A DNA stretch of 64,000 nucleotides, taken from contig NQMI01000037.1 in NCBI GenBank assembly GCA_002270565.1, positions 5,637 through 69,636 of the forward strand. Direction: 5' to 3'. A model generated the notes under the pieces. It ran no database searches. It had not been told where the DNA came from and saw only the letters and a list, made by a program, of their open reading frames with translations. The DNA is from Stenocarpella maydis. Taxonomy: Eukaryota; Ascomycota; Sordariomycetes; Diaporthales; Diaporthaceae. The stretch's first letter is position 1. Every line of letters begins with the position of its first letter. Both the position numbers and the translations under genes were made by a program. Positions 56,731-64,000 of the stretch are shown piece after piece.

Positions 56731-59379
56731 CTACCCACCCCAACCCCCCTGCTCACCATCCACGGCCGGCCCCAGCAAGGTCCTGTACATGGCCACCAGC
56801 GCAAGCCGAGCCCCGCCGCCGGGTCCACCATACAGAGACGCGCACGGCACGGCGGCAAGCCCCAGGTCCCTCATCACGGACCCGACCTGCCCTGGCTCGA
56901 ACACCTCGCAGTTCACGTACACGAGATACGGCGAGGGGGGCGAGGCCCCCGCGGCCCCGGCCCCGGCATGCGGCGCGCACCCAAGGCGGTCCTCGTAACT
57001 CGCGGCCACTAGCTCGCCTGCCTCCTGGACCCGCGCCTCGAGGGCCGGGGCCACGCCGGCCTCGGGGGCCTCGATGGCCACCGCGCTGTGCAGGTACGTG
57101 TGGCCCCTGGGCTCCTTATCGAGCACGACGGCCGAGTGGCTGATGCGGCACTTGCCACCGCTCGGCGTGTCGGCCCTCTCGCCCTTGTAGACCGTCAAGC
57201 GACGCGTGCCTTCCTCCCCCTCCTCCCGTGGCAGTTGTGTGATGCCGGCGTGGGCGTGCCACTCGGCCTCGGCGGAGCGGGGGAGCTCGTCGACCTCGGC
57301 GGCGAGGAAGAAAGGTACCGGCCTGTCTCTCTTCGGCCCGTCTCCCTCGTCGTCTGTCGAGTCGCCGGCGGTATCAGTGTAGTATGGCAGGCTGGCCTTC
57401 TTGGCCCTCTCCGCCTCGCCATTGCCGTAGAAGAGATACTTCGCATTGAACCTCCTGTCCCACAGGTCCGGCCGCGGGGATGAGCCGCCCTCGTCGCCGA
57501 GCCGGGCCGACACCCACAGGTGCGCCGCCCTCCAGGTGCGCCACGCGAGCACCGCCTTCTCCCTCGCGGGGATGTCGTACCTGGACCTGCTGGCGCGGGG
57601 GAAGTACACCGCCGCGCTGGTCCACCACTGCACGCTCATCTCGGCGCCGATGCGCCAGAGGTGCTGCAGCGAGAGGACCAGCTGCATCTCCAGCCCGCCG
57701 TCCGCCGGCAGCTCCATGGTCGCCGGCACGAGCGGGATCTGGCCTGCTATGTGGGCCTCCCGGGGTGCGCTGGCAGGCTCTCGCGTGGGACCCATCGGGA
57801 GGGTGATGGCCTGGCTGTAAGGGCCGATGTTGGCGGGTGCCCAGTACGATCTTGACTGAACGTGCAGGCCTTGCCTGTCGGCCGTGCCCTCTTTGTTTGG
57901 TACAGTGACATAGATGGCGAGGTTTGTATCTCGGGGGAGGATATCGCCACAGGATATAGTGACGCGAGATGGCGGGTTGGGTTCGGTGAAGAGAGAGCCG
58001 TAGACGTTGTTGATGGCTTGGAAGTCAGACATTGAACGAAGGATGATGATGGTCGAGATGATGGCCCCGGGTGTGAGGTCGTGCTGCCTGAGGCGAGCGC
58101 GGATCGCGTCTATCAAGATGCTGGCATCCACCTCTATCGAGGGCTCGCCGTCTTGTGGATGACCGGCAAATGCCCATGTCTGAAGTGTAGGCTTCACGCT
58201 TAACGTGGGAACTTGTATTTCGGCAGTCTCTGCAACATCCATCTCATCAATAGACCGCATGTTCTCGAGCGTCGCAAGGAACCTCTCGTCAAGAAGCGCT
58301 GGCCTCCTGATGACCAAGGATTCCTCGTCAGCCTCATTGACCACCTTCTCCACGACCCTGGGGCCGCGGATCCTCAACCACGCGGTGTCCCCTCCCTCTG
58401 GGACAACCACCCGGTCGCCCTCGGCCACAGCAATCTTCTTCTTAAACAGCCTGCTCGGCCCGTCAACGACGAGGGTCTCAAACTCTCCGCCCTCGCCCAG
58501 CACGGCGCCCTCGCCGCCGAACCTCGACGCGGCCACCTTGAGCCTCGTCGTGCCCTTGGCGCTGGCCACGTTCTCCCAAAGGAAGCCCTCGTTGAGCGCC
58601 CCGGACGCGACCTTGATGATGCGCGCGTCCAGCCCGGCCGAGCCCATGTCGTACAGCAGCTGAGCGTCATCCCCGTCTCCGGATTGCGGAGGGGCTGGGA
58701 GCACGGGGTACTTCCACAGGTACGCCAGGGGCGTCAAACCCAGGCGGGTGGCCACGGACTCGACGCGGGTGCGCTGATACGTGCTGAGGATGGCGCCGGC
58801 GCTGACGGCGTTGGCCTCTGGGTGGGCGGCCTTGACCCTCTGCAGCAGCTGGAGCATGGACTCTACCTCGTCCTCGGTGGTCGTGGAGGCGGTTGAGTAC
58901 TCCCTCGCGCTTTGGACGGCGCCGCCCGTGATGGGCTGCCGGTACAGCGGGATCCCCGTGGCTGTGGAGTAAAGTGGGATGATCTGGTGCCCGACAGTCT
59001 GATACATGAACGAGTTGAGGTCCGTCTCCTCGTCGGCACTGTCGATGGCGCCATCGCCTTGGGACAGGCCCTTGTTTAGGTCCAGCTGCGCCGGGCTTGA
59101 GCCTGGAATACTACTAGCACCGCCACCAGAAGGCCTGGGGCTTCCGTGATGACTGCGGCCGGGCAGCTGTGCGCCGGGCCCAGGGCCGGGGCCAGAACTG
59201 GACTCGTCACTGGTAGCTTTCGACGGAGGCGTCGACGGCGGTGGCGGGTGCAGATTCGCCAGGGCGACCACGCGGTGGCCATTCTCCAGACAGTGCAGGG
59301 CGGAGAAGAAGCTATCCTTGCCACCTGATATCAGAGCAATGACATTCAGGCCGCCATCAGCCTCAGGTGTCGGCGCCAT
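56731..59379 (-). CDS. DPH6: Diphthine-ammonia ligase Dph6 with C-terminal RidA-like domains
   Basis: Single exon, 882 residues, starting at ATG 59379-59377. The N-terminal ATP-pyrophosphatase domain carries the PP-loop SGGKDS (residues 18-23 in NVIALISGGKDSFFSALHCL), FMYQTVGHQIIPLYSTATGIPLYR, the YQRTRVESVATRLGLTPLAY block and the glycine-rich GEGGEFETLVVDGP. The C-terminal half has two RidA/YjgF-like domains, one around RARLRQHDLTPGAIISTIII and one beginning YWAPANIGPYSQAI, the standard fungal Dph6 layout. The enzyme performs the last step of diphthamide synthesis, amidating diphthine on elongation factor 2 with ATP and ammonium, in the cytosol. A Pro/Ser/Gly-rich insert (residues about 45-95) splits the PP-loop domain. 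No intron was seen. Confidence 0.95.
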   Translation of the reverse strand: MAPTPEADGGLNVIALISGGKDSFFSALHCLENGHRVVALANLHPPPPSTPPSKATSDESSSGPGPGPGAQLPGRSHHGSPRPSGGGASSIPGSSPAQLDLNKGLSQGDGAIDSADEETDLNSFMYQTVGHQIIPLYSTATGIPLYRQPITGGAVQSAREYSTASTTTEDEVESMLQLLQRVKAAHPEANAVSAGAILSTYQRTRVESVATRLGLTPLAYLWKYPVLPAPPQSGDGDDAQLLYDMGSAGLDARIIKVASGALNEGFLWENVASAKGTTRLKVAASRFGGEGAVLGEGGEFETLVVDGPSRLFKKKIAVAEGDRVVVPEGGDTAWLRIRGPRVVEKVVNEADEESLVIRRPALLDERFLATLENMRSIDEMDVAETAEIQVPTLSVKPTLQTWAFAGHPQDGEPSIEVDASILIDAIRARLRQHDLTPGAIISTIIILRSMSDFQAINNVYGSLFTEPNPPSRVTISCGDILPRDTNLAIYVTVPNKEGTADRQGLHVQSRSYWAPANIGPYSQAITLPMGPTREPASAPREAHIAGQIPLVPATMELPADGGLEMQLVLSLQHLWRIGAEMSVQWWTSAAVYFPRASRSRYDIPAREKAVLAWRTWRAAHLWVSARLGDEGGSSPRPDLWDRRFNAKYLFYGNGEAERAKKASLPYYTDTAGDSTDDEGDGPKRDRPVPFFLAAEVDELPRSAEAEWHAHAGITQLPREEGEEGTRRLTVYKGERADTPSGGKCRISHSAVVLDKEPRGHTYLHSAVAIEAPEAGVAPALEARVQEAGELVAASYEDRLGCAPHAGAGAAGASPPSPYLVYVNCEVFEPGQVGSVMRDLGLAAVPCASLYGGPGGGARLALVAMYRTLLGPAVDGEQGGWGG

Positions 59380-62300
59380 GATGTCCTCCCAGCCCGCTCA
59401 GGCCTGCGCGCTTGCTCACTGGGCCCCCGGCCTTGGGACCGGCAGACGGATGTCCGTGTGTCTTCTTTGTCCCTGTGGAACCGCCAGGCTCGAATCGTCC
59501 TGGGCCCCCAAGCGGCGGCGGATTCCAGGCCCTCTCTTGTCTTGTCAAGACAGAGAGTGGGGGAACAAATTGGTGATCCCCACCGCCGAGGTCGAGACTG
59601 GGTGTGTACTGTTGTTCGTGTCGCGGCCTTCAGCCTCGCTGCAGACGGCGGGCACTGTGGAACCCGATATGTCAGGTCCCGATTATCGTGGTCGTATCGA
59701 GTCGCGTGTCATTTGTCGCATGTCGTGGTACCCACGAGGACACGTACGGCAACAACGATGACCGGTGCGTGGCCAGGGATATGATGTCCTTTCGTTCTCC
59801 ACCCAGGGTGCGTGCTGGCTGATTGACGACCTAGCCAGGCCCAGTCCGCCGGGATCCGGGTAGTATAGTCAGTCAGTTCCTCCAGCCCGTTGACGATGGC
59901 CCCCTAAAATAGTGGTGTCTGAGGTTGATACTGCTTGGGCCGGCCGACGACTCACGAGGGTGACGTGATGACGAGTCAGGCCCTCATCAGGCCCCAACAG
60001 TTCTGCTCGGGTTGGGCCTGGCGTCAAGTTGGGTCCGCAGCTGGGGCTCCCAAATCTCGTCCCCGTGGATGAGTTTTCCTCGACAGTGTGTGCCCCCGCG
60101 AGTGTTGCAGTTTTCGAGGGCCTTCCCCGATCACAGGTTGAGGTCTGGCCAGCAAAGGGTTGAACCCTGGTGACTGAACGCGGCCTGGGCGTGTTGAGTG
60201 GTCGATCGTTGACGTACATACGGCAGGGGCGATCACCGGTGCCTGACTCAACCACGCGGGCCGGCACTATCCCATTCGCTGCAAAGGCACCAAGACCTGC
60301 CCATAAAAAAAAACATCACAAAAGAAAAAAAAAAAAAAAAAAAAAGTGCCTGCCACGGCCGGGAAAGAAAAAAAAATCCATCCTAGTCCTTACAGGTCAC
60401 ACTGGGTCGCGGCGCACAGCCCAAGGCAGCTAGATGGTCTCATACCGTGGCACCCATCGCCAGGTCTGACGTCTCCCCCATCCACTGAAGATCGACGCCA
60501 TCTCAACATGGGAAGAGAGAAGCCACGACGCAGGAACCAAACCGAAGCGGCGGTATGTGGACGCCCCTGAGCCAGCCGACCCTGCCAGCCAGCTGCCAGC
60601 TAGCCACCCCAAACAGTCGCCGCCGCCACTTCCACCACCCGGTAAGGTGCCGTGGCTGGCGTGCGCCTCTGGGCAGCCGATGTACTCCTGGGCGGGGGAT
60701 ACATGGAGGCCACAAGAGTAGGCCAGACACAAAGATACGTCCACAATGGAGATCTGACAGGCACAAGACATGGCACGCCGCCCATCCAGCCAGCCAGCTG
60801 CTCTGCACCGTCACTCGCTCGGATGGTTCCAGGAGCGAGGGAACACACAAAGGGGGGGGGGGGCCGCGCAACACTCACACACACAGACACAAACGCTTGC
60901 ACACTTACACACTTATGCCCCATCCCACCCACTCCCTCCAGTGGGATTCGGCCGGTTCTCAGCGCACCCAGGCGCCCACCTGTCCGTCTTGTCCCGTGGC
61001 ACGTAGCCCTACGGGAGCCCACACGCGAGTGAAGGCGGCGTGAGGAGGGGGGCACATGGCCCGTCCACCCGATCCCTCTGTTCCCCTCCCACCAACGCCC
61101 TGGCATCTACTGCACATTCATTGCTTGCTTGACCCCTCGTTTCGTTCGTTTCCCGGTGCCTGGCTGCGCCTGGGCCACACTCACGTGAGGTGTTCGTGGG
61201 AAGGAGGAGGATGAGGTGGGTTGGAGGGGAGGTGAGGGGGGATGGGGAGGGGGACGAAGAGACAAAGTCCACACCATCAGATGTCGAGATGCACGACATG
61301 GCCTGTCATTTCCAGCAGGATCTCAGGGGCCCGGCGAGGGAGGCAGGCGTGTTGAGAGGGAAAGATCTCTCGTGTTCCTTGTTTTCCCTTACCATTCGGG
61401 TCCAGGAACTGCACGAAAAAGATTGTTCTCCTCGCGGGAAGATGTGGCCAGTGAGAGGAGGCATCTAGGTAGAGAGATGGAGGGGGAGGGGCATCTTCGC
61501 ATCATGCAGTCAGCTGAGAGGATGCAGGGACGGGTCTTGGTGTGGGTGTCGGGGGCCAGATTCGGTTGATTCGGGATTGGCTGTCTCGGTCTAAAAGTGT
61601 GTGTTGGTGAGTGTTAGTGAGTGTGGTTGCAGTCGCAGCCTCCTTAGGTAGTCTATTTTTTTTTTCTTGACCTGATATCGCGAGTACTACTACCACCCAA
61701 GGATGATGACCACCACGGCATGTGCCAGGCTCTTGCAGGAAGCATTGGGCCAATGGCCCCGGCAGACCCACGTAGTATCGGATGCTTAAAGAAGTTGCAC
61801 TGCATCGTCGACTTCTGACCGCCTGCACCTTGGCTAGAGTCCGATCTCACCTCCCCCCCCCCGTTTCCCGCACTTTTTCGTGGCCGACATTGCAGCCCTG
61901 GGGCTGGTGGGGCAATCACTGTGCCTGCATGTGGAACATCTTCGGTCTGGTACTGTCTGGGACTTCTTGGATTCATCTGCTCTGGATGACGGTTGGCCTG
62001 CTTCCCGTCTTCAAGCTGATCCGTGATGACTGCTTTGCGATGAATTACAAAAACCAGCGTAGAGAAGACGTGCTCCGGAGCTGCCAATTGAGGAAAGCAA
62101 AAAAGACTTTCAGGAAGAAAAGGGTACTCTGATTTCGCGCAAAGCAAGCTACAAACATCTGCTCTTTGATTCCATCATGTGCCTGTCCAGACTAGACTTT
62201 TGTGACCATGCCATCAGGCCTGCCTGTCCCGTTTCCTTGCCATTGCGAGAACGCTCACACGAATAAAAAAAAAACTAGACGTCTTCGGTCCCGGTATCAT

Positions 62301-62745
62301 ACACTGGACTCCTTACACGCCACTGTCCTCTGAAGGATCAGTTATTCTCTTCCCCCGGTTTTGTTTTTTGCTTGCCCCCAAAACGATTCGCTACCCAGTT
62401 GGTCCTCAGTTGTTTTCTCTTTTGATTGTCATCATGCATTCCCCGGCCAGGGAGAAAGAACTCCGGATCCAACACCGAGAAACCTCGTGGTGATATAAGA
62501 AAGGCCGTGGTGTTGTAAATGCAGCAGTTGAAAAGTCACCTTCGCAAAGCCTTTTTGATCAAACTCCTCATGATGACCGGCCGCAGGGTCGCTGTGCACA
62601 GCCAGCACCCACGGTGGAGCGATCCGTCCCCTTATCCCTAGGGTGGCTTGCTCCGCATAAAAGGTAGCGGAGTGGGCCGATTCGCAAAGAAAGTTCGTTT
62701 AATCATGCGCCGCCGTCTTGTTTGAACGAGTAGAGCCGCCGAGAT
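59380..62745. other. Intergenic region between DPH6 and the Msn2-type gene
   Basis: 3.4 kb with no recognisable gene. It includes an A-run at 60325-60345, a G-run at 60851-60861, a CA-rich stretch at about 60870-60925, and a T-run at 61656-61667. The right part (about 62000-62745) is likely the 3' untranslated region of the zinc-finger gene. Open frames here, such as 61782-62132, have no protein character. Confidence 0.5.
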
Positions 62746-64000
62746 TTAGTCGGACCGCTTCCTCTTCTTCTTGCCGTTGCTGTCCTCGTCGTTTGACGAC
62801 ATGTCGCTGCCGTTGGTGGGCATCTCAGAAGCAACCTGGAAGAGGACCTTGCCGAAGTGGCTGTAATCGTCAGGGCCCTGTGGTCCGCCCATGGTAGGCG
62901 CGTAGGACATGCCTGGTGGCGGGTGGCCGTACGCGGCAGCCATGTTGGGGTCATCAATCAGGTTCATGACAATGGCGCCGGACCCGTGGGTGCGTGCATG
63001 CTGGGTCAGGTTGTCGGAGCGCGAGAACTTCTTCCCACACTCGTTGCACTCAAAGGGCTTGTCGTGGGTGTGGAGGGACCTGTAGTGACGCTTCAGGTGC
63101 TCTTGTCGGCGGAAGCGACGGTTGCACAGCTCGCAGATGAAGGTCTTTGACGGGTCCTCGGTCAGGGACTGCTTGCGTCCGCGACGGTTGGGGCCGGAAG
63201 GAGGGACCTGGGGCGTGCTGCCGTTGTCAGAGGCGCCAGAGGAGCCACCGCAGTTGTTGGGAGTGGTGGACTCGGGGCCCGCGCTGCCACTCTGGGTCTG
63301 GTGCTCAGGTGTCGCCTGCTGGTGCTCAGAGCTGCTCTGCTCGGCGTCTGTGGCGCCTTCAGTCTTGATGCGCTTCTGGCGGTGACCGTCGCTGCTGCTC
63401 GCAGCTGAGTCGGGAGGCGAGGGCATGCCGAAGGAGTCGTTGTATTCGGAGTAGTCGGAGAAGCTGTGGGAGGTGGCGCCAGAGCTGGATCGCGACCTGG
63501 CCTGCGAGGCTTGGGCCTGCTGCTCGCCGAGGTTGACGAGCCCGTTGACGAAACTGTCCTCGGAGTCGAGGTCGGAGAAGTCGTCAAAGATTGGCAGGCC
63601 GTGGGGCACTGGAGGGGTAACCTCAGAGAAGGAGGTGCCAGCAGACAGGGACTGCGAGGTTGCGGCAGACGCTTGCTGCTGGCCGTAGGCGTCGGCCCTG
63701 AAGACGAGATCTTGGTCCTCGTTGTCGCCGGCGCACAAGGTCGGCAGGGCGGAGAACTCAGGTGCAAGAGTGGGGTTGACGGTGCCGACGGTCAGGTTGC
63801 GAGGATCGCAAAAGTCAAGGCCCGGTTCTGAGGCGGCATAGGGAGAGGGGCAGGGAGAAAGAGATGGGCAGGAGATGGACGAGCTTGCGATGGCCAGGTC
63901 GGAGTGGTGGTTCAGGGCAGGGGATGCGGGTGCGGATGCACAGAACTGGGAGGCCTGTGCCTGAGTCTGAGCGTGTCCCTGGTATGGAGACTGATGGGGC
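62746..64000 (-). CDS. C2H2 zinc-finger stress regulator, Seb1/Msn2 type (5' truncated by window)
   Basis: The minus-strand frame is open from the right edge to the stop at 62748-62746, so the N-terminus is missing. About 417 residues are visible. The N-terminal part is Ser/Gln/Pro-rich, typical of an activation region. Near the end are two adjacent C2H2 fingers, [21 protein letters not shown] and [21 protein letters not shown] (about 62985-63140), with RRQEH and RSDNL contact helices. This pair is characteristic of Msn2/Msn4 and Seb1-type factors that bind the stress element AGGGG. A C-terminal tail with GKKKRKRSD may be a nuclear localisation signal. The protein would regulate general stress genes; regulation of this gene cannot be seen because the promoter is outside. 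Confidence 0.93.
   Translation of the reverse strand, partial: PHQSPYQGHAQTQAQASQFCASAPASPALNHHSDLAIASSSISCPSLSPCPSPYAASEPGLDFCDPRNLTVGTVNPTLAPEFSALPTLCAGDNEDQDLVFRADAYGQQQASAATSQSLSAGTSFSEVTPPVPHGLPIFDDFSDLDSEDSFVNGLVNLGEQQAQASQARSRSSSGATSHSFSDYSEYNDSFGMPSPPDSAASSSDGHRQKRIKTEGATDAEQSSSEHQQATPEHQTQSGSAGPESTTPNNCGGSSGASDNGSTPQVPPSGPNRRGRKQSLTEDPSKTFICELCNRRFRRQEHLKRHYRSLHTHDKPFECNECGKKFSRSDNLTQHARTHGSGAIVMNLIDDPNMAAAYGHPPPGMSYAPTMGGPQGPDDYSHFGKVLFQVASEMPTNGSDMSSNDEDSNGKKKRKRSD

Noticed and set aside
61782..62132. 116-codon plus-strand frame downstream of the zinc-finger gene
   Set aside because: No motif was recognised and the composition is mixed; likely within or near the 3' untranslated region of the Msn2-type gene.

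Overview
The window comes from the nuclear genome of a filamentous ascomycete (Pezizomycotina), most likely a Sordariomycete. The evidence is the gene set (Nsp1, 14-3-3, Prp28, an arg-13-type ornithine carrier, Ars2, a Seb1/Msn2-type zinc finger), short 55-100 bp spliceosomal introns, GC-rich codon usage, and an AT-rich block that looks degraded by repeat-induced point mutation (RIP). No table or search was available. Exon borders were placed by hand from splice signals, reading frame and remembered family consensus.

Bases 1-5780 are a gene-free AT-rich block. Inside it I see a probable degenerate DNA transposon of the Tc1/mariner class, with inverted ends at 3264-3298 and 5676-5710 flanked by TA. 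It is interrupted by a GC-normal, solo-LTR-like segment (about 3981-4578) flanked by the direct repeat GTAAT. There are also two short telomere-like motifs and a small tRNA/SINE-like GC island. Normal genic DNA begins near 5780.

From 6.3 to 28.9 kb the genes are: nucleoporin Nsp1 (+), mitochondrial ATPase inhibitor (-), 14-3-3 (+), diphthamide J-protein Dph4 (-), mitoribosomal protein mL59 (-), DEAD-box helicase Prp28 (+), mitochondrial ornithine carrier (+), TspO-like protein (-), Ars2/serrate-like protein (+) and an SRA-YDG domain protein (-). From 32.3 to 64 kb they are: L-threonine aldolase (+), secreted GH37 trehalase (+), GNAT acetyltransferase (-), Erv46 cargo receptor (+), Nif1/Dsf2-like Sel1-repeat protein (+), DGAT2-type acyltransferase (+), a membrane-anchored type B carboxylesterase (+), diphthine-ammonia ligase Dph6 (-) and the 3' part of a Seb1/Msn2-type transcription factor (-) that runs off the right edge.

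The genes form no pathway cluster; this is mostly conserved housekeeping territory. Loose themes are diphthamide synthesis (Dph4 and Dph6), RNA processing and export (Prp28, Ars2, Nsp1), mitochondrial function (ATPase inhibitor, mL59, ornithine carrier) and stress or trehalose physiology (14-3-3, Msn2-type factor, trehalase). The least ordinary items are the nested transposon structure in the RIP block, the SRA-YDG (methylated-DNA-reader type) gene, the GC-AG intron in threonine aldolase, the long N-terminal extension of the DGAT2 protein, and a 6 kb gene-free, microsatellite-rich stretch at 40.6-46.5 kb.
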